A stretch of DNA of 64,000 nt from an uncultured bacterium (GTDB lineage: Bacteria; Oederibacteriota; PGYV01; Palsa-1178). Made by a program: the position numbers and the translations under genes. The stretch is from positions 1-64,000 of the forward strand of contig CALAOR010000088.1 in the NCBI GenBank assembly GCA_937889595.1. Direction: 5' to 3'. Positions 1-7,716 of the stretch are shown here, one piece after another (within the stretch, counting starts at the first letter, position 1; each line of letters opens with the position of its first letter). The notes beneath the pieces are model-generated. The model searched no databases and was not told the origin of the DNA. It worked only from the letters and a program-made list of their open reading frames with translations.

Positions 1-812
1 ATCTCAGCCGCGGAAAATCCCGCCTTTTTCAGGCTGCGAGTGACTCTTTCCGCGCATTTTTTGGTGCGTGTAAATATCAGCACAGAACCCGGATACTGCG
101 CAAGCAGTTCCGCAAGGATAACGCTTTTCATATCCTCCTTTACAACAAATATTTCCTGCGATACAAGTTCCGCAGCCGTGCCCGGCAACGCAACCTCGAT
201 ACTGATAGGCTGACGCATATGTGTTGAAGCTATCTTTACTATGTCAGACGGCATGGTTGCGGAAAAAAGAAGGGTCTGCCTGTCTTTGGGCACTGACCTT
301 AGTATCTCGGATATTTCAATTGAGAATCCCAAATCAAGCATGCGGTCAGCCTCGTCAAGCACGAGAAAACGGACAGTGTCGAGTTTGACGGTGCCCCTGT
401 CCATGTGGTCTAAAAGCCTGCCTGGTGTGGCAATGATTATATTGGGATTGGCGCTTAAGGATTCTATCTGCGGCGGCATAGGCACCCCGCCTATTAAAAC
501 CACACTTTTCATTTTGAAAGCGCGCGCGAGCAGAGCCATGGTTTCATTAACCTGCAAAGCCAGTTCCCGCGTTGGCAAAACTATAAGCCCGCTGCCTTTG
601 TTCAGCGCAAGACGCTGGACCATGGGGATGCCGAAAGCAAGTGTTTTCCCTGTCCCGGTCTGCGCAATGCCGATAACATCCGTGCCTTCAACAGCGACAG
701 GTATGGCCCTGGCCTGTATAGGCGTAGGCACTGTAAAATGTAGTTTTTCAATAACGTCCATAAGGCCCGGGACTATCCCCAGCCCGGAGAATAAATTATT
801 TTTATTTGTCAT
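1..812 (-). CDS. DEAD-box ATP-dependent RNA helicase (3' end cut by the window edge)
   Basis: Minus-strand reading from an ATG at 812 gives an RNA helicase whose end lies outside the window. In order: Q-motif region (PTPIQARAIP), Walker A motif I AQTGTGKT, motif Ia PTRELALQ, motif Ib TPGRLLD, motif II DEAD within LVLDEADR, motif III SAT, then the start of the second RecA domain (VLIFTRTKK). This is the RhlE-like core layout for ATP-dependent RNA unwinding in the cytoplasm, typically ribosome assembly or cold/RNA-decay functions. About 270 residues are present of a usual 400 or more. Exact subfamily cannot be told without the C-terminus. The family assignment is secure; a specific role is not. 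Confidence 0.95.
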   Translation of the reverse strand, partial: MTNKNNLFSGLGIVPGLMDVIEKLHFTVPTPIQARAIPVAVEGTDVIGIAQTGTGKTLAFGIPMVQRLALNKGSGLIVLPTRELALQVNETMALLARAFKMKSVVLIGGVPMPPQIESLSANPNIIIATPGRLLDHMDRGTVKLDTVRFLVLDEADRMLDLGFSIEISEILRSVPKDRQTLLFSATMPSDIVKIASTHMRQPISIEVALPGTAAELVSQEIFVVKEDMKSVILAELLAQYPGSVLIFTRTKKCAERVTRSLKKAGFSAAE

Positions 813-957
813 ATTGTGGATTATATCACGATAACAGCGGCAGGTCAAACATGACCACAAACACCGTCGCGTAGAGCGGCTGTTGAAACATGAGCTTGTC
901 GAATGTTGCTGCCGCTCATCGTAGGCAGTTTAAATCAAAAACAACAAATGCCCGTTC

Positions 958-1431
958 CTACGCAGGCTTTATGAACTCATCCTTTAACAGCCACAGCTCC
1001 TCCATCCTGTACATGTGCGACCCGTCGTGGAATAATATATGGCGCACCATTGTCTCAAAATTATACTCGCTGTATTGCGGATGTTGTGCTGTTTTGCCCC
1101 ATACATCGTCCGCACATCCTTCGAGCAAAACAACCTGTTTTGCGCGCAGTTTTGAAAAATCTTCCAGCAGTTTTGTAATAGTCCGCATCTTTTTGATTAC
1201 GGGTTTATCAGCCGGGTTATAAGGTTTAACCACAGGTTTTTCTTCCTGTATGAAGTTTTCTATCCTTCCGCAAAGCATCGCCTGCGCCGAGGCAAGGTGG
1301 TCCAGGTGTTCATAGATTGTCCAAAAATCCTTCCGCCTTTTCATCATAGCTTCTTCAGGTATGGATTTGATAAACCCGCTTAGTACCTCTGCGTTCAGCT
1401 TTAAAGCCTCCACTATCATTTCATTTTTCAC
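958..1431 (-). CDS. DinB-family four-helix protein
   Basis: A 157-residue protein with the DinB/YfiT-like four-helix pattern: a helix with H-x2-H (YEHLDHLA, about residues 41-48) and a C-terminal helix H-x3-H-x3-H-x-Y (HILFHDGSHMYRMEEL, about 131-146). These histidines are the usual metal-binding triad of the superfamily. Members are cytoplasmic metal-dependent enzymes, often thiol transferases or hydrolases, but the substrate cannot be predicted here. The ATG at 1431 is preceded by an AAGGAGT-like ribosome site. The GNAT gene lies 32 bp upstream on the same strand, so the two may be co-transcribed. Confidence 0.8.
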   Translation of the reverse strand: MKNEMIVEALKLNAEVLSGFIKSIPEEAMMKRRKDFWTIYEHLDHLASAQAMLCGRIENFIQEEKPVVKPYNPADKPVIKKMRTITKLLEDFSKLRAKQVVLLEGCADDVWGKTAQHPQYSEYNFETMVRHILFHDGSHMYRMEELWLLKDEFIKPA

Positions 1432-1463
1432 TTTATTACTCCTTTTATTATTTTATCCAAATA

Positions 1464-1928
1464 TTAACAGCCTTTCGCTTTCAAACCCTGCGACAACCGC
1501 ATCTCAAATCCTTTTTTCGAATTCCCATTAAACCCAATTTTTTCATAAAAAATATGCGACCCGGTTCTTTTCAGGCTGCTCAGCAGCAGGATTTTATAAC
1601 AATCCTTTTTTCTCGCATAATCAATTGCCATTCCCACGACAGCTTTTCCCAGCCCTTTCTTCCTGTACGCAATGTCGGTCCCCACATTTTCTATCACGCC
1701 AAAAGAACGGCCCTGCCTTGTAAGATTCGGGATGATCGAGATATTGCAGGTTGAGACAACTTTGCCATTGTCAACAGCCACAAAATATTTGTACCCTGGA
1801 TTTGCCTCTATCTTTTTCCATATTTCCCCGGCCTTATCGGGAGACAACTGTTTTTCTTCCGGGTTTATCTGTGAATATACATTCAAAATGCCTTTTAGAT
1901 CGGAAACTGAAGCCTCGCGGTATTCCAT
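1464..1928 (-). CDS. GNAT-family N-acetyltransferase
   Basis: A 154-residue protein with the GNAT fold: beta4 segment ending in IENVGTDIAYRKKGLGKAV, which contains the acetyl-CoA pyrophosphate loop (R-K-K-G-L-G-K), followed by a helix (GMAIDYARKK) and the late FYEKIGF motif typical of motif B. It should transfer an acetyl group from acetyl-CoA to an amine; the acceptor is unknown. I chose the ATG at 1928 because GGAGGA sits 5 nt before it; an in-frame TTG 15 bp upstream would put that ribosome site inside the gene. Confidence 0.85.
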   Translation of the reverse strand: MEYREASVSDLKGILNVYSQINPEEKQLSPDKAGEIWKKIEANPGYKYFVAVDNGKVVSTCNISIIPNLTRQGRSFGVIENVGTDIAYRKKGLGKAVVGMAIDYARKKDCYKILLLSSLKRTGSHIFYEKIGFNGNSKKGFEMRLSQGLKAKGC

Positions 1929-2061
1929 TTTTCCTCCGGACAATTAATCTTTGGTTTTGTTTGTTATTCTTATGATTTTTTGCGTTCCACGGCGGGCGGG
2001 CACATAGGCTAAACCCTACAGATACAAATCCGGTTCACAAACAAAAATAAATGGATTTCCT

Positions 2062-2208
2062 TTACAACAGCATCTTTATCATTAAAAACGGCACTGCCCC
2101 GGATATTGCTACCCCGTATACCAGGTCGATCCAGAAAACAGAACCTGCGGCACCCAGGTATATAAGCCCGATTATGAGGATGCCTGCAGACGCTTCATAA
2201 AGGCGCTT
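2062..2208 (-). pseudogene. Remnant of a membrane protein (C-terminal fragment)
   Basis: An open stretch of about 48 codons on the minus strand, ending in TAA at 2062, encodes two strongly hydrophobic segments separated by a short polar turn (a Lys-Arg start, then ASAGILIIGLIYLGAAG and VYGVAISGAVPFLMI). It begins after a stop codon and has no ATG/GTG/TTG with a ribosome site at its head. Composition is that of a real transmembrane C-terminus, so I read it as the tail of a decayed transporter or membrane protein. The family is not recognised. It could be chance. Confidence 0.3.
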
Positions 2209-2323
2209 TATTATTCAGCTTAGAACGCAAATCCCAGTTAGTGCATCCGTATTATACATAATTTCCCAAAAGAATACTACGCCTCGCACCGCTTCATTTT
2301 CACATGGTAAAACTGCAATTTTG

Positions 2324-2356
2324 CCTAAAAAAACAACCGGGAAAAGTTACCCGGTT
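2324..2356 (-). terminator. Rho-independent terminator
   Basis: Stem AACCGGG (2335-2341) with CCCGGTT (2350-2356), eight-base loop, followed on the minus strand by a run of seven T. It lies just past the stop of the secreted protein gene ending at 2375. Confidence 0.75.
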
Positions 2357-2374
2357 ATTTTTCCGTTCCAGTGT

Positions 2375-2800
2375 TTATTTTACCGGGTCCTTCATGGCCT
2401 CATGATTTTGAATCGAGACAATGGAAAGCTCTCCGTTTACTTCGCTTGCAGTGATTGTTACCGTCAATTCGCCGTATTTCTTTTTCAGTACATTTTTCTT
2501 TTTCAGGAATGTGACTATTTTCTTGTTGCCGGCCTTGTCAAAAGGCATTAGTTTCCCGTCAGGCAGGTAAAGGGAGTAACCGCTGGCCACGCAGTTCGGC
2601 ATCAGGGCGCATTTTTTTTTGTGAGTCTTTACAAACTCGCCAAGATTTGCTTTGTTCGTTGTAGCGCACAGATTGTCGATTATTGTTCCCATATAAGTCA
2701 TGACCATTGCGCCTTCCGCCGGCTTTGCCGCCTGTTCAACTGAGAAAACGATTCCCGCCAGCAGCATAACCGCTATGGCTGTGAAAAATATCTTTTTCAT
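2375..2800 (-). CDS. Secreted protein of unknown function with conserved cysteines
   Basis: A 141-residue protein: signal peptide (MKKIFFTAIAVMLLAGIVFS, residues 1-20), then a domain with a Cys near DNLCATTNKA, a Lys-rich KKKCALMPNCVASGYSLY segment and a late beta-rich part (ELTVTITASEV). I recognise the C...C-x5-C-x2-SGY pattern from uncharacterised periplasmic proteins of anaerobes; no function is known to me. The ATG at 2800 has AGGAGG 8 nt upstream; an upstream in-frame start would have a poor site. It sits at the downstream end of the copper cluster, which suggests but does not prove a metal-related role. Confidence 0.7.
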   Translation of the reverse strand: MKKIFFTAIAVMLLAGIVFSVEQAAKPAEGAMVMTYMGTIIDNLCATTNKANLGEFVKTHKKKCALMPNCVASGYSLYLPDGKLMPFDKAGNKKIVTFLKKKNVLKKKYGELTVTITASEVNGELSIVSIQNHEAMKDPVK

Positions 2801-2848
2801 GATGTTTGCCTCCTTTCCTGTAAGATATATAGGGCCGTAAGAATACAA

Positions 2849-2977
2849 CTACTTGCTTATACCCTTAATAATCGCGATGACCAGCACTATCACCACCAAA
2901 ACACCTACCACCGTCCAAAGCTGCGTTCCTGCGTTGTTCGACATGCCGTTCATCCATCCGTGAATATAATCCATCAT
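2849..2977 (-). CDS. Small single-pass membrane protein (42 aa)
   Basis: A 42-residue ORF starting with two Met codons (ATGATG at 2977) behind AAAGGAAC. The N-terminal half is polar with a His and three Met (HGWMNGMSNN), the C-terminal half is one transmembrane helix (VVGVLVVIVLVIAII) followed by KGISK. It lies between the DUF3347 lipoprotein gene and the secreted Cys protein, all on the minus strand with short gaps. The Met/His-bearing head in a copper cluster suggests a small accessory protein for metal handling, but that is inference. Its size, ribosome site and clean topology support a real gene. Confidence 0.6.
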   Translation of the reverse strand: MMDYIHGWMNGMSNNAGTQLWTVVGVLVVIVLVIAIIKGISK

Positions 2978-3054
2978 AAAAGTTCCTTTCCCGGGCCGTA
3001 ACAGGCCCGCCACCCGGTAATCCGGATTGGCTCAGATTTTATTGCTTAAAAATT

Positions 3055-3663
3055 TTACAATTCTTCTTTTATTTCCCCGCATTTTGGCATTTTCTTCCCC
3101 AAATAGGGATTTTGTATTTCTTTATTCCCGGTTATCCAGTAAGCGCCTTTCCCATCAAATGCCATAGGGCAAAACACGGCGTATAGGCCGCCTTTTTTCA
3201 ATCCGAAACTTTTAATCGTACAATACATGATCTCTGAGATATGGCTGAAATACGACCTTTTATTGTCCAGGCCCTTGATTTGCCGCATCTCTTTCAGCTT
3301 TGTTTCATACAACGCCTGATGATTTTTCCAGGCTTCAAGGCCTTTGTCTTTCAGCTGTCCCGGGTTAACAGCAGCTGTTTTTTGAGCCAATAAACCGGCC
3401 GCTTTATCCGCAGCATTTTCATCATCCATAACCAGAGCGTCCTTTAACTGTAAGTAGGCATTTATTACACCTTCCATCTCCGTTGCGGCGGACCCACTTA
3501 ATTGATATGGGGCATTAAGGATAATAATATCCCTGTGCGCAAAATTATCTGCAAGGCTGTTGTGCTGATCGCTATTTCCCCCGCAGGACGCCAGTACAAA
3601 AATAATCGGGAGTAATGCCGGAAAATATATTTTTTTTAATCCCATGACGGATCTATTTTTCAT
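3055..3663 (-). CDS. DUF3347-type lipoprotein, likely copper-related
   Basis: A 202-residue lipoprotein: signal peptide with lipobox LASC (Cys27), helical middle region, then the DUF3347 C-terminal signature YAVFCPMAFDGKGAYW...NPYLGKKMPKCGEI, whose Cys residues are the hallmark. The same domain is found alone or fused to CusB-like adaptors and CopZ-type copper proteins; it is thought to be periplasmic and copper-associated. The start codon overlaps the last 11 bp of the CPx-ATPase gene, so it is translationally coupled to copper export. A second in-frame ATG 18 bp downstream is possible. Confidence 0.85.
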   Translation of the reverse strand: MKNRSVMGLKKIYFPALLPIIFVLASCGGNSDQHNSLADNFAHRDIIILNAPYQLSGSAATEMEGVINAYLQLKDALVMDDENAADKAAGLLAQKTAAVNPGQLKDKGLEAWKNHQALYETKLKEMRQIKGLDNKRSYFSHISEIMYCTIKSFGLKKGGLYAVFCPMAFDGKGAYWITGNKEIQNPYLGKKMPKCGEIKEEL

Positions 3664-5893
3664 GATTATGCCCTTTCATCGCTGCTTCCGCTGTTTTTTG
3701 AACATGATTTTCATGCTGTTTCGTATTACCCAAAATCTTTTGTTCTTGTTGTTCATCTGCCCGGCCATTTTTCAGCCTCAATAATTGCGCATTGACGGCC
3801 ACAATAACTGTGCTCGCCGACATCAAAACCGCGCCCATCGCCGGAGTTAGCAGAATTCCCCATGCGTAAAGCGCCCCGGCGGCCAGCGGAATTGCGAAGG
3901 CATTGTAGCCCGTGGCCCATATAAGGTTCTGTACCATTTTTCTGTAAGTGGCGCGGGAAAGCTTCACGATCGCCACAACATCCAGTGGATTACTCCGCAC
4001 CAGGATCACATCGGCGGTTTCCACCGCCACATCCGAGCCCGCTCCTATGGCTATGCCAAGGTCCGCCTGCGCCAGCGCCGGCGCATCGTTCACCCCGTCG
4101 CCTGTCATGGCCACCAACACGCCGCGTGATTGAACTTCTTTGACTTTGGCAGCCTTGTCCTGCGGCAGAACTTCGGCAAAGTATTCATCAAGCCCGACCT
4201 GGTCAGAAACCCATTTGGCCGTCGCTTTGTTATCACCGGTGAGCATCATGCAGCGGATGTTTAAAGCCTTAAGGGCGTCAATAGCCTGCTTTGCCTCGGG
4301 CCTGACAATATCGGCCAGGGCTATAGCGCCCTTCAAATTTCCATCTATAAGGACAAACACTACCGTCTTACCCTGTGCCTGTAGTCCATCAATACGCTTA
4401 TCGGTGAAAGTAATATTTTGTTCACGAAGGAAACCCGGGCTGACCACCCTGACTTCTTTGCCATCAACCCTGCCTTCGGCCCCTTTGCCCGGGATGCTTT
4501 TAAAATTTTCAACCGCAAGTTTCTTTTCCGAAGAAGCGGATATGGCCCTGGCTATAGGATGTTCGGAATTTACGTCCACAGAGGCCGCATATTTGCGGAG
4601 CGTTTCTTCGTCGATGTCCTGCGAAAGGATCAGCGTGTCAGTCACGCCAAAACGGCCCTCAGTCAGCGTGCCGGTTTTGTCAAAAATGACGGCCCCCAGT
4701 TTTCGCGCGCCTTCGAATGAAACGCGGTCACGGATTAGCAGGCCATTTTTCGCGGCCAATGCCGTGGATACGGCAACGACAAGCGGCACGGCAAGACCGA
4801 GCGCGTGAGGACAGGCGATTATCATAACTGTAACAGCGCGTTCTATGGCAAAGGCAAACTCGTGTTTCATGAAAACCAGCCAGATAATCAGTGTGAGAAC
4901 CCCGCTTGCAAGCGCAATTATGGTGAGCCACATCGCGGCTGTGTCTGCGAGTTTCTGGGTCTTTGATTTACTTTCCTGGGCTTGTTTGACCAGGCCGATA
5001 ACCTGCGACAGGAACGAATCCCTGCCTGTGCCTTTGACCCCGATAGTAAGCGAACCTTCACCGTTGATGGAGCCGCCTATTACCTTTCCGCCGGCCTTTT
5101 TGGCAACCGGAGTCGATTCCCCGGTGAGCATTGCTTCATTGACCGAACTTATCCCGTCAACAATAACGCCGTCAGCGGGAATTTTTTCTCCCGGTTTTAT
5201 GAGTACTTTGTCATCCAACACAAGTTCGCCAAGCGGCACATCCTTTACACTGCCGTCGGGCATGAGCTTATGGGCATCCGAGGGCATGAGTTTTGCCAGT
5301 TCCTCCAGGGCCCTTGAAGCGCCCATTATAGACTTCATCTCTATCCAGTGCCCCAGCAGCATTATGTCAACAAGCGTTGCCAGTTCCCAAAAGAACATCA
5401 TACCGGACAGGCCGAACACAACAGCGCTGCTGTAAAAATACGCCGTCGTAATGGCGATACAGATAAGCGTCATCATCCCGGGCCTGCGGGATTTAAGTTC
5501 CTCAACAAATCCTTTAAGGAACGGCCAGCCGCCGTACCAGAAGACAGCGGAAGAAAATCCGAACAGGACATATATGTCGCCTGGAAAACGAATGATGTCA
5601 CGCAATCCCACAAGCGTCTGGAGTATAGGTGAAAGTACAAGTACAGGCAGGGTCAATATCAGGGATATCCAGAAACGTTTTTGAAAATCTTCAGCCATGT
5701 GGGCATGGTGGCCTGCCCCGGCATGTTCGTCCTGCATTGTTTTGGACTCAGAACCTTTAGATTGGTTGTGATTATGTTCCATATGCCCGGTTCCTTTTAA
5801 AGGAATAAGTACCATGCCGCATTTCGGGCAATTACCCGGTTTGCTTTCCCTTATTTCACTGTGCATGGAGCATGTGTAATAAATTTCAACCAT
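3653..5893 (-). CDS. copB: Copper-translocating P1B-type ATPase, CopB-like (CPH)
   Basis: A 746-residue inner-membrane pump. N-terminal heavy-metal-binding domain of the Y-T-C-x-M-H type (residues 5-31, two further Cys at 22 and 25), then a His-rich linker (HMEHNHN, HAGAGHHAHM). Core: actuator TGES (about 258), the metal-binding transmembrane motif C361-P-H, phosphorylation loop DKTGTLT with Asp405, the SEHPIA nucleotide-binding HP motif, MLTGDN and the hinge TGDGVNDAP. CPH rather than CPC is typical of the P1B-3/CopB class that exports copper or silver. A second His-rich tail ends the protein (GHNHEK). It is followed by the overlapping DUF3347 gene. Upstream is a perfect dyad (5935-5970) that may be its operator. 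Confidence 0.95.
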   Translation of the reverse strand: MVEIYYTCSMHSEIRESKPGNCPKCGMVLIPLKGTGHMEHNHNQSKGSESKTMQDEHAGAGHHAHMAEDFQKRFWISLILTLPVLVLSPILQTLVGLRDIIRFPGDIYVLFGFSSAVFWYGGWPFLKGFVEELKSRRPGMMTLICIAITTAYFYSSAVVFGLSGMMFFWELATLVDIMLLGHWIEMKSIMGASRALEELAKLMPSDAHKLMPDGSVKDVPLGELVLDDKVLIKPGEKIPADGVIVDGISSVNEAMLTGESTPVAKKAGGKVIGGSINGEGSLTIGVKGTGRDSFLSQVIGLVKQAQESKSKTQKLADTAAMWLTIIALASGVLTLIIWLVFMKHEFAFAIERAVTVMIIACPHALGLAVPLVVAVSTALAAKNGLLIRDRVSFEGARKLGAVIFDKTGTLTEGRFGVTDTLILSQDIDEETLRKYAASVDVNSEHPIARAISASSEKKLAVENFKSIPGKGAEGRVDGKEVRVVSPGFLREQNITFTDKRIDGLQAQGKTVVFVLIDGNLKGAIALADIVRPEAKQAIDALKALNIRCMMLTGDNKATAKWVSDQVGLDEYFAEVLPQDKAAKVKEVQSRGVLVAMTGDGVNDAPALAQADLGIAIGAGSDVAVETADVILVRSNPLDVVAIVKLSRATYRKMVQNLIWATGYNAFAIPLAAGALYAWGILLTPAMGAVLMSASTVIVAVNAQLLRLKNGRADEQQEQKILGNTKQHENHVQKTAEAAMKGHNHEK

Positions 5894-5934
5894 TTTGTCA
5901 CCCTTTGTCCGGCCGAAAACCCGGCCAAACTCCG

Positions 5935-5970
5935 CTGTTCTATACGTATGTTAACATCCGGATAGAACAG
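5935..5970. promoter_or_regulatory. Candidate operator upstream of copB
   Basis: Perfect 9-bp inverted repeat CTGTTCTAT (5935-5943) and ATAGAACAG (5962-5970) separated by 18 bp, 42 bp before the copB start. It occupies the only intergenic space from which copB could be transcribed. The length and spacing fit a dimeric or tetrameric repressor/activator, but it matches no box I know well. Confidence 0.5.
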
Positions 5971-6091
5971 GTAACACCGCATTTTTCTTTATCTTTTAGA
6001 CTTTTTTCCACTGAGCCGGAGTTTCCTGTATTTCCGCTATATAATATTATCCCTCCAGCAAAGCTGGATACAAAGGTAAAAACGCAAAATG

Positions 6092-7075
6092 TTAATTGGT
6101 CCTCGCAAAGCGGAAGCCGTAGTTGATGTCCGTGATATATGGATAATCGTAGCCACGGTAACCAAGCTCCAGGCTGTACGCGCCAAAGTCATAGCTCCCG
6201 CCCCGTAACACGCGGCTGGAGCCGCTCGCAGGTCCTGTATAGTCTGCAGATGCTGTAGTCGGATAAGTTCCATACCAGTCCCAACACCATTCCCACACAT
6301 TGCCCGACATATCATAGATTCCAAGCGCATTTGCGGCTAAACTACCTACAGCGTTTGTGCCTCCTCCTCCTCCTGAATTTACAGTATCCCATCCTACAAG
6401 ATCCGTTGCCGCTTCATAGATATAGGCTGCTGTGGCTCCACTGGCATAGTTATACGGCGTCCAGGCTGTTCCGTCGTTATAGCTTGACGCATATTGATAT
6501 TCGCCTTCTGTTGGTAGCCTGTATCCGTTTGTATTCCAGTTCACATGCGGATTATCAAAACTTCCTGCCGTTGTATTTATACTGCTTCCATACGACCCAT
6601 TTGCAGAACTCTTAATCGCTGTGTTAAACCCTGCATCCGAACAATAAACAGGAGTCAACCCGGTTTTCTGGCTATATGCATTGCACCACACTATTGCGTC
6701 GCGCCAGTTTATAGTTGTTACAGGCTGGCTCATAGTGCCCGGTGTAGCGCCCGCCGTTCCGTTAGAACCCTCTGCACCCGCGTTTTGAAATGTATAACCG
6801 TTGGCAATGGCCCACAGATAAACCTTGTACCATAAATCATAGGTCACTTGATATTTACCCATCTTAAAAGCAGAAATTATGTGGCTGAAACTGTTTGTTC
6901 CGTCAGTCTGTGTAAATGTCCCTATTGGTACTGATACAAAATCAGTGTAAGAAGCTATAGGCGTCGGAACGTTTGTCGCAGCCGGGGCTGCCGGTGATGA
7001 AAGCTTTTTACATCCTGTAATAACACTAAATGCAACGACTACTGCTAAAATAAAAAATATAACCGACTTTTTCAT
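6092..7075 (-). CDS. Lipoprotein with formylglycine-generating-enzyme-like (SUMF1) domain
   Basis: A 327-residue protein. Signal peptide with a Cys at 21 (VITGCKK) marks it as a lipoprotein; a Pro/Ala linker follows. The rest is a full SUMF1/FGE-sulfatase fold: start VPIGTFTQTDG, F-K-M-G-K-Y-Q-V-T motif, VTTINWRDAIVWCNAYS, GYRLPTEGEYQYA, then DMSGNVWEWCWDWYG and SSRVLRGGSYDF, ending GFRFARTN. Such extracytoplasmic copies usually act as ligand-binding or structural modules rather than true formylglycine oxidases; copper-binding cysteines of active FGE are not obvious in the usual place. It lies between copB and the YHS lipoprotein on the same strand but 200 bp from copB. Confidence 0.9.
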   Translation of the reverse strand: MKKSVIFFILAVVVAFSVITGCKKLSSPAAPAATNVPTPIASYTDFVSVPIGTFTQTDGTNSFSHIISAFKMGKYQVTYDLWYKVYLWAIANGYTFQNAGAEGSNGTAGATPGTMSQPVTTINWRDAIVWCNAYSQKTGLTPVYCSDAGFNTAIKSSANGSYGSSINTTAGSFDNPHVNWNTNGYRLPTEGEYQYASSYNDGTAWTPYNYASGATAAYIYEAATDLVGWDTVNSGGGGGTNAVGSLAANALGIYDMSGNVWEWCWDWYGTYPTTASADYTGPASGSSRVLRGGSYDFGAYSLELGYRGYDYPYITDINYGFRFARTN

Positions 7076-7126
7076 TGCTGTTTCCTCCTTAAAAATAATG
7101 TTGGAAAAAATAAGAATACTCTTGGT

Positions 7127-7474
7127 TTAATGACAACTACCGCCGGAACTGCCGTGGCTGCTTTTACTTTCATGTTTTGGCGCTTCATTTTCCACAATCA
7201 GGTATTTTCCGGTATTTTCCCTGAAAATATTCTCACATTTGGCGCAGCAGAAGTAATAGGTCTTCACCCCATATTCCGCTGCCGTGGAATTTGCATCTGG
7301 TGTAAAAAGCTCATCTTTCACCGTACAGAAATGCTTTTTGGACGATTCATAGCCTGACATGGACCTGTATTTGACCTGTTCCGTTCCGCACCCGCTCACA
7401 AAAACGGATATTGCGGCAACTATACACAGCGCCATTCCTTTAAGAACCGGATTAAATCCTCCTGATTTACCCAT
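7127..7474 (-). CDS. YHS-domain lipoprotein
   Basis: A 115-residue lipoprotein: lipobox VSGC at about residue 29, then a YHS-type metal-binding domain with FCTVKDELFTP and the closing YYFCCAKCENIFRENTGKY, and a His/Ser-rich tail ending GGSCH. YHS domains bind soft metals and are common in copper and mercury clusters. The gene begins 22 bp after the stop of a P-type ATPase fragment (7496-7558), which suggests that it was once the downstream partner of a second, now deleted, copper pump. Confidence 0.85.
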   Translation of the reverse strand: MGKSGGFNPVLKGMALCIVAAISVFVSGCGTEQVKYRSMSGYESSKKHFCTVKDELFTPDANSTAAEYGVKTYYFCCAKCENIFRENTGKYLIVENEAPKHESKSSHGSSGGSCH

Positions 7475-7495
7475 GAATTTATTTTCTCCTTCGTT

Positions 7496-7558
7496 TTATA
7501 TTTTCAGCATACTGGCGTTTATAGCCACTATCACCGTACTCAAAGACATAAGTACCGC
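7496..7558 (-). pseudogene. C-terminal remnant of a P1B-type ATPase
   Basis: Twenty codons ending in TAA at 7496 read AVLMSLSTVIVAINASMLKI. The intact copB in this window has AVLMSASTVIVAVNAQLLRL at its C-terminal helix, so about 14 of 20 residues agree. Upstream the frame is closed by a TGA and the sequence no longer resembles an ATPase. A short ORF in another frame (TTG at 7641 behind GGAGGTG, stop at 7540, 33 residues, signal-peptide-like) runs into the remnant, as expected of a deletion that joined the head of one gene to the tail of another. Confidence 0.7.
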
Positions 7559-7641
7559 TCTTCAGCGCCATTTCCCGCAAATAACGACGCCAAAATAACA
7601 ATCACCGCCATTGACATACAAACTGCCTTTCCAGAACTCAA
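7540..7641 (-). CDS. Short chimeric ORF at the ATPase deletion scar
   Basis: A 33-codon ORF with a TTG start 4 nt after a good GGAGGTG ribosome site. It encodes a hydrophobic stretch (MSMAVIVILASLFAGNG) resembling a signal peptide, then six residues read out of frame through the ATPase remnant. Probably the surviving head of a deleted secreted-protein gene; translation may occur but a function is doubtful. Confidence 0.3.
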   Translation of the reverse strand: MSSGKAVCMSMAVIVILASLFAGNGAEERYLCL

Positions 7642-7653
7642 AATTCACCTCCA

Positions 7654-7713
7654 AAAAAAAAGGCGGGCGGCAATAAGGGGTTTGGGAGGGGTAAAAAGCT
7701 TGCCGCCCGCCGG
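7654..7713 (-). terminator. Terminator hairpin with conserved C-rich loop (possible 3'-UTR small RNA)
   Basis: Two bases or so after the stop of the zinc-ribbon gene, an 11-bp perfect stem (7662-7672 with 7701-7711) closes a 28-nt loop, followed on the minus strand by nine T: a classic terminator but with a very large loop. The loop contains ACCCCTCCCAAACCCCTTAT, matched almost base for base in the loop of another hairpin at 40473-40534 whose stem is unrelated. The CCUCC core is complementary to Shine-Dalgarno sequence, so the released 3' end could work as a small RNA. Confidence 0.75.
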
Positions 7714-7716
7714 TTA

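Larger units (their letters stand above)
1929..2374. other. Gap with a hydrophobic gene fragment and a terminator
   Basis: About 450 bp without an intact gene. It holds a hydrophobic minus-strand fragment (2062-2208) and the terminator of the downstream-lying secreted-protein gene (2324-2356). Nothing else convincing was seen. Confidence 0.5.

Noticed and set aside
241-834. Plus-strand ORF of 197 codons at the window start
   Set aside because: It is the complement of the DEAD-box helicase gene, whose motifs are clear on the minus strand.
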